Below are positions 34,055-42,646 of a DNA stretch of 64,000 nt, piece by piece. The notes under the pieces are model-generated. The model saw only the letters and a program-made list of their open reading frames with translations. It ran no database searches and had not been told where the DNA came from. Source of the stretch: Streptomyces sp. NRRL F-525 (lineage in GTDB: Bacteria; Actinomycetota; Actinomycetes; Streptomycetales; Streptomycetaceae); NCBI RefSeq assembly GCF_000716605.1, contig NZ_JNXE01000001.1, forward strand, positions 434,001 through 498,000, in the 5' to 3' direction. The translations under genes were made by a program, and so were the position numbers. Positions within the stretch are counted from its first letter, which is position 1. Each line of letters starts with the position of its first letter.

Positions 34055-34077
34055 CCAGTAGGGCATGGGCATGTCAA
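34049..34077 (-). promoter_or_regulatory. Promoter of secreted metalloprotease
   Basis: Minus strand TTGACA (34077-34072), 17-nt spacer, TGGACT (34054-34049). The minus-35 is a perfect consensus. The leader to ATG 33873 would be about 165-170 nt. Confidence 0.6.
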
Positions 34078-34196
34078 TAGGGCTCTGTGCTGTCCGGTCG
34101 TAGAGCGGGCGTCGGTGTCCGGTGGGGCGGGGGCTTCGGTGGGCGGGGCGGGTTCCGGCCTCGGCGATCGCGCCCACCCGCTCACCTCGGCCGCCC

Positions 34197-34260
34197 GCAC
34201 CCACCCGTGCCCCCGCTGCCCGCACTCGCCCGCGCCCACCCGTGCCCCCCGGCACTCGCC
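34197..34260 (+). repeat. Imperfect C-rich direct repeat
   Basis: Two copies of about 30 bp sharing CCACCCGTGCCCCC and GCACTCGCC, at 34197-34230 and 34232-34260, followed by a run of eight C. No protein-coding explanation. Confidence 0.55.
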
Positions 34261-34313
34261 TGCGCACCCCCCCCGCCGCCCGCATCCCCGCGCCGGAATC
34301 GGTCGCCGCCCCG

Positions 34314-34961
34314 TCAGTCCTCAGGCTCGGACGTGCGTTGCAGATCGGCCCGGCCCTCGGCCGCCCGGATGAAGCGGGTCATGCCGAACTGGCTTGTTCC
34401 GGGGGCCTCTTGGAGGGTTCCGGTCGCCGATTCGGTGGAGCGGGGCGTGGTCGGGAGGACGTACGGGCGGCGGAGCACCTCGTCGAGGATGATCACGGTC
34501 TCGGTCGCGCGGACCGCGGGGATGGTGGAGAGGCGGTCGGTGACCAGGCGGTGGACGGCGGTCACGTCGGCCACCCGGATCTGGATCATGGCGTCGTGCT
34601 GGCCGGTGGTGACGGCGCAGTACTCCACCTCCGGCATCTGGGCGAGCGCGGTACGGAACTGGTTCCACAGTTCCTGGCGGACCGTGACGAAGATCAGCGC
34701 GCAGATCTCCAGCCCGACCCGGTTGTGGTCGACGCGGGCGCTGAAGCCGTTGATCACGCCGTCGGCGCGGAGCGCTTCGAGGCGGGTGTAGGCGTTCGCG
34801 CGGGAGACGCCGACGCGTTCCGCGAGGGCGGCGACGGAGATGCGGCCCTGGGTGCGGAGCACGTCGAGGATCTTGAAATGCACCGAATCCAGGGCAAGAC
34901 CGATGCCGATCCGTCCAGAGCGGCGCGAGCCCGGGGTCTCCGGGGTCGACAGATCGTCCAT
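34314..34961 (-). CDS. Lrp/AsnC-family transcriptional regulator
   Basis: 215-residue feast/famine regulator. Helix-turn-helix at about residues 25-75 (SVHFKILDVLRTQGRISVAALAERVGVSRANAYTRLEAL), then the effector-binding RAM domain at about 95-175 (LEICALIFVTVRQEL, VEYCAVTTGQHDAMIQIRV). The C-terminal 45 residues are an extension beyond the usual 150-160 residue family length. Start ATG 34961 is preceded by AAGGGAGAGG; the open frame continues upstream without support. Such regulators bind amino acids and control transport or catabolic genes. It is divergent from the peptide ABC importer, with an inverted repeat in the 180-bp gap, so it most likely controls that operon. Confidence 0.9.
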   Translation of the reverse strand: MDDLSTPETPGSRRSGRIGIGLALDSVHFKILDVLRTQGRISVAALAERVGVSRANAYTRLEALRADGVINGFSARVDHNRVGLEICALIFVTVRQELWNQFRTALAQMPEVEYCAVTTGQHDAMIQIRVADVTAVHRLVTDRLSTIPAVRATETVIILDEVLRRPYVLPTTPRSTESATGTLQEAPGTSQFGMTRFIRAAEGRADLQRTSEPED

Positions 34962-35018
34962 GTTCGCGCCTCTCCCTTGCATTTCGTCTCGCGCTGGTCC
35001 CGTCCGCCGAGAGTCCTG

Positions 35019-35040
35019 GTTAGTTTCAGCCAACCCTAAC
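35019..35040. promoter_or_regulatory. Inverted repeat in the Lrp / ABC transporter gap
   Basis: GTTAG (35019-35023) - 12 nt - CTAAC (35036-35040), unusually AT-rich for the region. It lies midway between the divergent start codons at 34961 and 35141 and is a candidate Lrp operator. Confidence 0.45.
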
Positions 35041-35140
35041 GGCGAATCGTCCAGGTCCCCTCCCGGCATCCGCCCGCACGCCCGGTCCCGCACGGCCTTC
35101 TTCCGCTCCGCCACGCTCTGTCTTGCCCACGGAGGCACGC

Positions 35141-36727
35141 ATGCCCAGATTCAGTGCCGGGTCGTACCCGGTGGCACTCCCGCTCGTCGCGGTCGCGGCG
35201 CTCGCCCTGAGCGCCTGCTCCGGCGGTACGAGCGCCTCCGGTTCCTCGGCCGGCAAGACCCTGGTCGTCGACACGTCGTTCAACCTGAAGACCGCCGACC
35301 CGGGCCGTGAGTTCGAGCCGACCGGGCAGATCGTGGACAAGGCGCTGTACGAGACGCTGCTGTCCTTCAAGGGCTCCGACGTCACCAAGCCGGTGCCGGG
35401 CCTCGCGTCCTCGTACGAGCAGTCGGCGGACGGCAGGACGCTCACCCTGCACCTGCGTGCGGGCGCGAAGTTCGCGGACGGCAGCGCGGTCACCGCCGAC
35501 GATGTCGTCTTCTCGCTGAACCGGGTGATCGCGCTCAAGGGCAACCCGTCGTTCCTGCTCGACGGCGTCACGGTCACCAAGACCGACGCCTCCACCGTCA
35601 CCCTGGTGTCGAAGAAGCCGAACCCGGCGCTGCCCTTCATCCTCCCCAACCCCGCGCTCGGCATCCTCAGCGCGAAGACGGTCCAGGCCCACGGCGGCTC
35701 GGCGACCGCGACGGACGCGGCGGAGAAGTACCTCAACACGACGTCGGCGGGCTCGGGCCCGTACACGCTCACCTCGTTCAACACGAACACCCAGGTCGTC
35801 CTGACCAAGAACCCCAAGTACACGGGCTCCGACAAGCCGACCTACGACAAGATCGTGCTGCGCAACGTCCAGGCCCCCACCCAGAAGCTCAACGTCCAGC
35901 GCGGCGACAGCCAGATCGCCCTCGACCTCACCTCCGACCAGGTCAGCGGGCTCGGCGGCGGACTCAAGGTGGACAGCGGGGCGTCCTCGGACGTGATCTT
36001 CCTGCTGCTCAACCGGAACACCAAGGTCAGCAGTACGACGGCCAACGCGAAGTTCGCGGAGGCGGTGCGCAAGGGCATCGACTACAAGAGCCTGCTCTCG
36101 CTGGCCGGTACCGGTTCCGTCCAGCCCGCCGGGATCATCCCGTCGACCTTCCTCGGCGCGCTGCCCGCCTCCGAGGCCGCGGGCCGCGACCTCGCCGGGG
36201 CGAAGGCGGCGCTCAAGGCGAGCGGTATCGCCAAGCCCTCCGTGACCCTCGGCTACGCCAGTGACCTGACCGTCGACGGACTGTCCCTCCAGACCCTCGC
36301 CGAACGGGTCCAGGCGCAGCTGAAGGAGGTCGGCATCACGGTCACGCTCGCCCCCGCGCCGACCACCACGGAACTCGACAACTACCGCAACGGAAAAGAG
36401 CAGTTGGGCCTCTGGTACTGGGGCCCGGACTACCCGGACCCCAGCGACTACCTGACCTTCCTCCCCGGCGACCTCGTCGGCCTCCGTGCGGGCTGGAAGG
36501 CCGGCGCCGACCCCACCCTCACCGCGCTCGGCGACAAGGCGGCGACGACGATCGGCGACGACACCCGCAAGACCCTGTACGAGCAGATCCAGACCCGCAT
36601 GAACGCCTCCGGCCCCTTCATTCCGCTGATGCAGCCGAGCCGCAACACCGTCTCCGCCGCGTCCGTGACCGGCGTCGCCTACAACCCCGTGTGGACGATC
36701 GATGTCGCCGCGCTGGGCGCCAAGTAA
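35141..36727 (+). CDS. ABC transporter substrate-binding lipoprotein, peptide/nickel family 5
   Basis: 528-residue lipoprotein. Signal peptide ends with lipobox LSAC, so the protein is anchored outside the membrane by a diacylated Cys. The SBP_bac_5 fold is recognised by ALYETLLSF, VPGLASSYEQSADGRTLTLHLRAGAKFADG, TADDVVFSLNRV, GSGPYTL and the tail LWYWGPDYPDPSDYLTF. This family binds di- and oligopeptides, nickel or other solutes for uptake. ATG 35141 follows GGAGGC; the frame-open start at 35123 is less well placed. It is the first gene of an operon with two permeases, two ATPases, a peptidase and a SnoaL protein; the peptidase downstream argues for a peptide substrate. Confidence 0.92.
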   Translation: MPRFSAGSYPVALPLVAVAALALSACSGGTSASGSSAGKTLVVDTSFNLKTADPGREFEPTGQIVDKALYETLLSFKGSDVTKPVPGLASSYEQSADGRTLTLHLRAGAKFADGSAVTADDVVFSLNRVIALKGNPSFLLDGVTVTKTDASTVTLVSKKPNPALPFILPNPALGILSAKTVQAHGGSATATDAAEKYLNTTSAGSGPYTLTSFNTNTQVVLTKNPKYTGSDKPTYDKIVLRNVQAPTQKLNVQRGDSQIALDLTSDQVSGLGGGLKVDSGASSDVIFLLLNRNTKVSSTTANAKFAEAVRKGIDYKSLLSLAGTGSVQPAGIIPSTFLGALPASEAAGRDLAGAKAALKASGIAKPSVTLGYASDLTVDGLSLQTLAERVQAQLKEVGITVTLAPAPTTTELDNYRNGKEQLGLWYWGPDYPDPSDYLTFLPGDLVGLRAGWKAGADPTLTALGDKAATTIGDDTRKTLYEQIQTRMNASGPFIPLMQPSRNTVSAASVTGVAYNPVWTIDVAALGAK

Positions 36728-37823
36728 GGGAACGGGCGGGAAGAGTACGGGAGTTGAGAGCGGAGGCCGTCCCCTCCCCGGCCGCCGCCGTCTCCTCGCC
36801 CGTCACCCCCTCGCCCGTTTCCTCCTCCGCCGTACCGCCACCGCCGTCCTGCTCGCCCTCGGCGTGACCCTGGTGACGTTCATCCTCACCAACCTGGTCC
36901 CGGGCGACCCGGCGGCGGCCAACCTCGGCCAGCGGGCCATCGGCGACCCGGCGATCGTCGCCCAGTTCCGCCACCACTACGGCCTCGACAAGCCACTGCC
37001 GGTCCAGTACGTCACCTACCTCGGCAACCTCCTCCACGGCGACCTCGGCGAGTCCCAGCAGAGCCACCAGTCCGTCCTCACCGACCTGTCGACGGCCGTC
37101 CCCGCCACCCTCGAACTCGCCGGCGCCGCGATCGTCGTCTCCCTGATCCTGGGCGTGGCCTTCGGTGTCGTGGCGGCCCTGCGCCGAGACCGCTTGACCG
37201 ACCAACTCCTGCGCGTGGTCAGCCTGTTGGGCGTCTCGGTCCCGACCTTCTGGCTGGCCCTGCTCGCCTTCTACATCTTCTTCTACCGCCTCGGCTGGGC
37301 TCCCGGCAGCGGCCGCCTCGACCCCGGCATGACAGCCCCACCCCACGTCACGGGCCTCTATACGATCGACGCGGCACTCGCGGGCCAGTGGCCGGTGTTC
37401 TGGAGCGCGGTGAGCCATCTCGCCCTGCCCGCACTGGTGTTGACGGCCTACACCGTCGGCCTCCTGACCCGCTTCACCCGCTCCGCCGTCCTGGAGGTCC
37501 TCAACCAGGACTACGTCCGTGCCGCCCGCGCCAAGGGGCTCCCCGCCCGCACGGTCCTCTTCCAGTACATCCTCCGCGCGGCCCTCGTCCCCGTCATCAC
37601 GGTCGCCGGACTGGCCTTCGGCGCCCTCCTCTCCGGCACCGTCCTGGTCGAGTCGATCTTCGCCTGGCCGGGCCTCGGCGCCTACGCCTACCGCAGCGCC
37701 ACCACCCTCGACCTCCCCGCCGTGATGGGCGTCGGCCTGGTCGTCGGCCTGGTGTACCTGACCGTCAACCTCGCCGTGGACGTCCTGTACGGCGTGATCG
37801 ACCCGAGGGTGAGGGTCCAGTGA
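36702..37823 (+). CDS. ABC transporter permease (DppB/OppB-like)
   Basis: 373-residue inner-membrane permease with about six transmembrane spans. N-terminal span LARFLLRRTATAVLLALGVTLVTFILTNLVPGDP is the DppB signature; the EAA loop that contacts the ATPase is DYVRAARAKGLPARTVLFQYILR. ATG 36702 overlaps the end of the lipoprotein gene by 26 nt; no ATG, GTG or TTG occurs in frame between there and the first span, so translational coupling is likely even though the start lacks a clear ribosome binding site. The first 40 residues are a low-complexity cytoplasmic extension. It forms a heterodimer with the next gene product. Confidence 0.9.
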   Translation: MSPRWAPSKGTGGKSTGVESGGRPLPGRRRLLARHPLARFLLRRTATAVLLALGVTLVTFILTNLVPGDPAAANLGQRAIGDPAIVAQFRHHYGLDKPLPVQYVTYLGNLLHGDLGESQQSHQSVLTDLSTAVPATLELAGAAIVVSLILGVAFGVVAALRRDRLTDQLLRVVSLLGVSVPTFWLALLAFYIFFYRLGWAPGSGRLDPGMTAPPHVTGLYTIDAALAGQWPVFWSAVSHLALPALVLTAYTVGLLTRFTRSAVLEVLNQDYVRAARAKGLPARTVLFQYILRAALVPVITVAGLAFGALLSGTVLVESIFAWPGLGAYAYRSATTLDLPAVMGVGLVVGLVYLTVNLAVDVLYGVIDPRVRVQ

Positions 37824-38722
37824 AACGCAGTCCTGACCGGAGTCCCGACGGCGTGGTGAAACGCGGTCTCCTACGACGGCTGCCGCCCGCCTGGCGTCGC
37901 CCGCTCGCGGTGACGGGCGGTCTGGTCGCGGTGTTCTGGCTGCTGATCGTGGTCGCCGCCCCGCTGCTCGCCCCGCACGACCCCCTCGCGCAGAACCTGC
38001 CCCGGCTGGCTGCCCCCGGCGCCGGACACTGGTTCGGCACGGACGAGTTGGGCCGGGACGTGCTGAGCCGGGTGCTGTACGGCGCCCGGGTCTCCATCCC
38101 GCTCGCCCTGCTGCTGGTGGCCATGTCGCTGCTGGTCGGCGGGGTGCTCGGGGCCTGTGCCGGGTTCTTCGGGCGGTGGGTGGACGAGACCGTGATGCGG
38201 ATCGCGGACCTGGTGTTCGCCTTCCCCACCGTCATCCTGGCTATGGTGGTCGCCGCCGCGCTCGGCGCCAGCCTCCAGAACGCGGTACTGGCCGTCCTGG
38301 TCGTCTCCTGGCCGTCGTACGCCCGCGTCACCCGGGGTCTGGTGATGGGCCTGCGGAACCGTGAATTCGTGCTCAGCGGACGGCTGTTGGGCTTCTCGGC
38401 CTGGCGGTCCCTGCGCGTGGACATCCTGCCCAACGTGCTCGGGCCGCTGCTCGTCCTGGCCACCCTGGACATCGGCACCGCGACGCTGCTGCTCTCCGGG
38501 CTGTCCTTCCTCGGGCTCGGCGCGAAGCCGCCGACCGCCGAGTGGGGCGCGATGGTGGCGGACGGCACGCAGCAGTTCGACAAGTGGTGGATCGGGGTCT
38601 TCCCTGGCCTGGCCATCCTCACCGTCGTCCTCGCCTTCAACTTCCTCGGCGACACACTCCGGGATGCCCTCGACCCGGGTACCGCCCGCACGATCGGCGC
38701 GGAGAAGGAGCGTGTGGCATGA
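37820..38722 (+). CDS. ABC transporter permease (DppC/OppC-like)
   Basis: 300-residue permease. GTG 37820 overlaps the previous stop by 4 nt (GTGA). Features: first span LAVTGGLVAVFWLLIVVAAPLLAPHDPLAQNL, the family block HWFGTDELGRDVLSRVLYGARVS and the EAA loop REFVLSGRLLGFSAWRSLRVDILPN, with LSGLSFLGLGAKPPTAEWGAM near the end. It pairs with the DppB-like permease to form the membrane channel of the importer. Confidence 0.92.
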   Translation: MKRSPDRSPDGVVKRGLLRRLPPAWRRPLAVTGGLVAVFWLLIVVAAPLLAPHDPLAQNLPRLAAPGAGHWFGTDELGRDVLSRVLYGARVSIPLALLLVAMSLLVGGVLGACAGFFGRWVDETVMRIADLVFAFPTVILAMVVAAALGASLQNAVLAVLVVSWPSYARVTRGLVMGLRNREFVLSGRLLGFSAWRSLRVDILPNVLGPLLVLATLDIGTATLLLSGLSFLGLGAKPPTAEWGAMVADGTQQFDKWWIGVFPGLAILTVVLAFNFLGDTLRDALDPGTARTIGAEKERVA

Positions 38723-39513
38723 CCGACGGCGACACGGTCGACGTACTGAAGATCAGCGGTCTGACCCTCGACCTGGGCGGCGCTCGCATCCTTGGCGGTG
38801 TCGACCTCGCACTCCAACCCGGGCGTATCCACGGGCTCGCGGGGGAGAGCGGTTCGGGCAAGACCATGACCGGTCTTGCCGTGCTCGGTCTGCTGCCGCC
38901 GGGTGCGCGGACCGGCGGGCGGATCGAGTTCGAGGGCACCGACCTGCTGACCCTGCCGGCCCGCCAACTGGCCGCGCTGCGCGGTCAGTCGGTGAGCATG
39001 GTGTTCCAGGACCCGTCCACCAGCCTGCACCCGATGCTCAGCATCGGCCACCAGCTCACGGACCACCTGCGCCACCACCTGAAGCTCAACCGGAAGGCGG
39101 CGAGGGAACGGGCCGCGGACCTGCTGACACAGGTCCGCATCCCCAACCCCCGTGAGGCGCTGGGCCGTTACCCGCACCAGTTCTCCGGCGGGATGCGCCA
39201 GCGGATCGCCATCGCCATCGCGCTGGCCTGTGAACCGAAGGTCCTGATCGCCGACGAGCCGACCACCGCGCTCGATGTGACCGTGCAGGCAGGTGTGTTG
39301 AGACTGCTGCGCGGCCTCTGCGACGACCTCGGCCTCGCCGTCCTGCTGGTCACCCACGACCTCGGCGTGATGTCCGCGATCGCCGACGAGGTGAGCGTGA
39401 TGCGCCACGGCCTGGTCGTCGAGACGGGTCCACGGGGCCGCGTCCTCACCGAGCCGCAGCACGAGTACACCCGTCAGCTCCTGGACGCGCTCCCCGGAAG
39501 GAGCACCGTATGA
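38719..39513 (+). CDS. ABC transporter ATP-binding protein (DppD/OppD-like)
   Basis: 264-residue ATPase. Walker A GESGSGKT, Q-loop VFQDPSTSLHPML, signature FSGGMRQR, Walker B VLIADEPTTALDV, H-loop THDLGVM. ATG 38719 overlaps the permease stop (ATGA). It is shorter than classic OppD (about 330 residues) and lacks the oligopeptide C-terminal cysteine-rich extension, which here is carried only by the partner ATPase. It energises uptake as a heterodimer with the next product. Confidence 0.93.
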   Translation: MTDGDTVDVLKISGLTLDLGGARILGGVDLALQPGRIHGLAGESGSGKTMTGLAVLGLLPPGARTGGRIEFEGTDLLTLPARQLAALRGQSVSMVFQDPSTSLHPMLSIGHQLTDHLRHHLKLNRKAARERAADLLTQVRIPNPREALGRYPHQFSGGMRQRIAIAIALACEPKVLIADEPTTALDVTVQAGVLRLLRGLCDDLGLAVLLVTHDLGVMSAIADEVSVMRHGLVVETGPRGRVLTEPQHEYTRQLLDALPGRSTV

Positions 39514-40463
39514 CCCCCGACCCGACGACCCCTCTCCTCTCGGTGGACGACCTCGTGGTCCAGTACCACCGGCCGGGCGCACCCCCCACCCGGGCCGTCG
39601 CCGGGGTCAGCCTTCAGGTGCGGGCGGGTGAAGTCGTGGGCCTGGTAGGGGAGTCGGGCTGCGGCAAGTCGACACTGGCCCGCGCGGTCTGCGGCCTCAC
39701 CGCACCCGCGGAAGGCCGGATCACCTACGACGGCACCCCGGTACGCCCGCTGCGGGTGCGCCGCCGTGAACTGGCCCTGACCGGGATCCAGATGGTCTTC
39801 CAGGACCCGTACGGCTCCCTCAACCCCCGGCGCCGGGTGGGCTCGCAGATCGCCGACGGTATCCGTACGGCGGCCGGGCGGGGCGAGTCGGCGGCCGAAC
39901 TCGCCACCCCGGAGGACCTGTTGACCCGGGTCGGCCTGCCGGCGAGCGCCGCCGATCGCTACCCCCAGGAGTTCTCCGGCGGCCAACGCCAGCGCATCGC
40001 CATCGCCCGCGCACTCGCCGCCCGACCCCGGCTGCTGGTCGGCGACGAACCGATCTCCGCGCTGGACGCCTCCGCTCAGCTCCAAGTGGCCACACTGATG
40101 CGGTCGTTGGCCGTCGAGTCGGGTGCCGGGCTGCTGTTCATCAGCCACGACCTGTCCGTCGTACGGCTGATCGCGGACCGGATCGCCGTGATGTACCTCG
40201 GCCGGATCGTGGAGACCGGCCCCACCGCCGAGGTCTGGGCGGACCCGCGCCACCCCTACACCCGGGCACTGCTGGCCGCCGTACCGAAACCGGACGGGGC
40301 GGGCGTGCTGCCGGCCGAACTCCCCGGCGATGTCCCCGACCCCGCCGACCCGCCGAGCGGCTGCCGCTTCCACCCGCGCTGCCCGCAGGCCTTCGACGGC
40401 TGCGACCGGGAGGAGCCGCAGTTGATCGCGGGGGGTGTCGCGTGCCGGTTGTACGCGGCGTGA
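39510..40463 (+). CDS. ABC transporter ATP-binding protein (DppF/OppF-like)
   Basis: 317-residue ATPase coupled by ATGA overlap to the preceding gene. Walker A GESGCGKS, Q-loop VFQDPYGSLNPR, signature FSGGQRQR, Walker B LLVGDEPISALDA, H-loop SHDLSVV. The C-terminus has the oligo/dipeptide ABC extension ending in SGCRFHPRCPQAFDGCDREEPQLI, where cysteines bind a metal cluster in known members; this supports a peptide-type substrate. It completes the importer: lipoprotein, two permeases, two ATPases. Confidence 0.93.
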   Translation: MTPDPTTPLLSVDDLVVQYHRPGAPPTRAVAGVSLQVRAGEVVGLVGESGCGKSTLARAVCGLTAPAEGRITYDGTPVRPLRVRRRELALTGIQMVFQDPYGSLNPRRRVGSQIADGIRTAAGRGESAAELATPEDLLTRVGLPASAADRYPQEFSGGQRQRIAIARALAARPRLLVGDEPISALDASAQLQVATLMRSLAVESGAGLLFISHDLSVVRLIADRIAVMYLGRIVETGPTAEVWADPRHPYTRALLAAVPKPDGAGVLPAELPGDVPDPADPPSGCRFHPRCPQAFDGCDREEPQLIAGGVACRLYAA

Positions 40464-40826
40464 GCGGGGGTGGGGTGGCGGCGCGGGCGGTGATCCGGGC
40501 TGGTGCTGGTGCTGGTGCTGGTGCTGGTGCCGGTCGGGTTGGAGCGGGCTCGCACGTGGCACCGCGCCGCGCCCGTAGCGACGACTTTCACCCGGCACCG
40601 ATCCGCCCCGGCAACGCCCACAACGCGGGCATCGCTTGATCGCAGCGCTGCCCCCTGACGGTCGCCCACGAGGAGACCGCTGCTCTGCCAAGAGGCGCCA
40701 CTCCGCAGGGAGTCGGCCACTCCACCGGGACGCGAATGCGGCGCCCCGCCCGCCATCCGCGTGCCCGTAGCCGCCGCCTCACCGGCGCCCCACACTCCAG
40801 CACACACCGAACCTCACGGAGACCCG
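40464..40826. other. Intergenic region with hexamer repeat between importer and peptidase
   Basis: 363 bp. It begins with GC-rich sequence and the GCTGGT hexamer array at 40499-40530, continues with no coding signal, and ends in ACGGAGA before ATG 40827. A 65-codon open frame at 40442-40639 is a by-product of the repeat. No riboswitch or promoter that I recognise. Confidence 0.55.
40499..40530 (+). repeat. Hexanucleotide tandem repeat (GCTGGT)5
   Basis: Five perfect GCTGGT units plus two bases, in noncoding DNA 35 nt after the importer operon's last stop. The unit is prone to slippage and copy-number change. Confidence 0.85.
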
Positions 40827-41975
40827 ATGCCCGCCGACGACCACCTGAACCACCCCGCCGAACCGCCCGCGAACCTCTACCCGGCCGACCGCCTTCACCG
40901 TGCCCAACAGGCCACCGCCCGAGCCGGTCTGGACGCCCTGTTGATCTCGCCCGGCGCGGACCTCCGCTATCTGACCGGCTACGACGCCAAGCCGTTGGAA
41001 CGGCTGACCTGCCTGGTGCTGCCCGCCGACGGTGACCCCTTCCTCCTCGTACCGGCCCTGGAGGAACTCGCCGCCAAGGCGTCCCCGGCCGGTGACCTGG
41101 GCATCGAGATCACCGGCTGGGGCGAGACCGACGACCCCTATGCCCTCGTCGCGGCCCGGCTGCCCGCCGGGACGGCCCGTGTCGGTGTCGACAACCGTAT
41201 GTGGGCGGAGAAGACCATCGCCTTCCGTGCGCAACTTCCGGGCGCCAGCCAGGAGTTGGCCGGAGCCGTGCTGAACGAGTTGCGGATGCACAAGACCCCG
41301 CAGGAGGAAGCCGCTCTGCGTCGCGCCGGTGCGGCCATCGACCGGGTGCACGCCCGCATGGGGGAGTGGCTGCGGGCCGGGCGTACCGAACGCGAGGTCG
41401 GCCGGGACATCGCGGACGCGATCATCGCCGAGGGGCACATCCGGGTCGACTTCGTCATCGTCGGCTCCGGCCCGAACAGCGCCAGCCCGCACCACGAACT
41501 GTCCGACCGGACGATCTTCGACGGCGACCCGGTGGTGGTCGACATCGGCGGTACGACCCTGGACGGTTACTGCTCCGACTCCACCCGGGTGTACGCGGTG
41601 GGCGAGCCGCCCGCCGAGTTCCGCCGCGTCCACGACGTGCTGCTGGGCGCCCAACGTGCCCAGACCGACGCCGTGCGACCGGGCATCACGGCCGGTCAAC
41701 TCGACGCCGTGGGACGGGACATCATCACCGACGCCGGATACGGCCCGCACTTCATCCACCGCACCGGACACGGCATCGGCCTGGAGAGCCACGAGGAGCC
41801 CTACATCGTCACGGGCAATCCGCTCCCGCTCGCCCCGGGCATGGCCTTCTCCGTCGAACCCGGCATCTACCTGCCCGGCCGGTACGGAGCCCGGATCGAG
41901 GACATCGTGATCTGCACGGAGGAGGGCGGCGAGCGCCTCAACCGCACACCCCGTGACCTGGTCGTCCTCCCCTGA
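40827..41975 (+). CDS. M24-family metallopeptidase (Xaa-Pro aminopeptidase-like)
   Basis: 382-residue cytosolic peptidase. N-terminal creatinase-like domain (about 1-140, LISPGADLRYLTGYDA), then the pita-bread catalytic domain (about 150-380). The five metal ligands can be placed: Asp in VVVDIGG, Asp in GYCSDSTR, His in RTGHGIGLE, Glu in FSVEPGIYL and Glu in ARIEDIVI. Members cut N-terminal residues before proline or act on creatine; here the neighbouring peptide importer argues for peptide breakdown. ATG 40827 follows ACGGAGA and begins the conserved part; an upstream open frame to 40761 lacks support. The SnoaL gene is 36 bp downstream. Confidence 0.92.
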   Translation: MPADDHLNHPAEPPANLYPADRLHRAQQATARAGLDALLISPGADLRYLTGYDAKPLERLTCLVLPADGDPFLLVPALEELAAKASPAGDLGIEITGWGETDDPYALVAARLPAGTARVGVDNRMWAEKTIAFRAQLPGASQELAGAVLNELRMHKTPQEEAALRRAGAAIDRVHARMGEWLRAGRTEREVGRDIADAIIAEGHIRVDFVIVGSGPNSASPHHELSDRTIFDGDPVVVDIGGTTLDGYCSDSTRVYAVGEPPAEFRRVHDVLLGAQRAQTDAVRPGITAGQLDAVGRDIITDAGYGPHFIHRTGHGIGLESHEEPYIVTGNPLPLAPGMAFSVEPGIYLPGRYGARIEDIVICTEEGGERLNRTPRDLVVLP

Positions 41976-42011
41976 ACCCGCTCCCGCCAGTCACTCACCC
42001 GAGGATCCGCC

Positions 42012-42461
42012 ATGCCCGCTCCACCGCCCCCTTCCGCCCGTCCCGCCGCCGACCGCGGTGCCCGCCCGGGTGGCGAGCCCGCCGATCTGGCCGACGTGTG
42101 GACGGTGATCACGGGCATGTACGAGGGCTATACGGCCGGTGACCGCGACCGCATCGACGCCTTCCTCGATCCCGAGGCCACCATCTGGGACTCGGCGACC
42201 CCCGAACTCATCTGTGGCAGGGCGGAGTTGAACCGCGTCCGGGACGCCCGCCCCACGCCGGACGACGGTCCCGCCGAGACCGGCCTCACGGCGTACGGCC
42301 AAGTCGTGGACGTCTTCGGGGACTTGGCCGTGGCCCGCTACTGGCTGCGGGTCGACTTCCGTGCGGCCCCGCCGGAGTCGGCCCGCAACACCGCGGTGCT
42401 GCGACGTGCGCACCCCGAAGCGCGGTGGCTCGTCGTGCATCTGCACGAGGACATCCAGTGA
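42012..42461 (+). CDS. SnoaL-like / NTF2-fold protein
   Basis: 149-residue protein of the nuclear transport factor 2 fold. After a Pro/Ala-rich N-terminus (about 25 residues), the helix WTVITGMYEGYTAGDRDRIDAFLDPEATIWDS and the strands around AYGQVVDVFGDLAVARYWLRVDF and RWLVVHLHEDI match the SnoaL_3/DUF4440-like group. These domains bind small hydrophobic ligands or act as isomerases or hydrolases; no catalytic residues can be assigned here. ATG 42012 follows GAGGAT. It is the last gene of the importer/peptidase locus. Confidence 0.85.
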   Translation: MPAPPPPSARPAADRGARPGGEPADLADVWTVITGMYEGYTAGDRDRIDAFLDPEATIWDSATPELICGRAELNRVRDARPTPDDGPAETGLTAYGQVVDVFGDLAVARYWLRVDFRAAPPESARNTAVLRRAHPEARWLVVHLHEDIQ

Positions 42462-42646
42462 ATGGGGTGACGGGTGAGGCGCGGGGGTCTGTTCCCTCTA
42501 CTATGTCGGGGTCCGGTCCGGGCGTGTCGTCCGAGGACTGGTGTCGCATCCCCGCACCCCCGCTGGGCAACGGGGTTGGAGCCCAGCCGAGTTGACCTCA
42601 CGGTGGATCCGGTGACTGTCGGTTCCACCCAAGGAGGACATGTCCC

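Larger units (their letters stand above)
33874..34313. other. Long intergenic region: protease promoter, dre-like operator, C-rich repeats
   Basis: 440 bp between the metalloprotease start and the Lrp/AsnC stop. From left to right: a 5' leader of about 165 nt for the protease, the dre-like site and promoter near 34043-34077, then a C-rich low-complexity block at 34197-34275. No credible gene. Confidence 0.65.

Noticed and set aside
40442..40639. 65-codon ORF with an Ala-Gly repeat
   Set aside because: It is created by the GCTGGT hexamer array, starts inside the ABC ATPase gene, and has no coding support.
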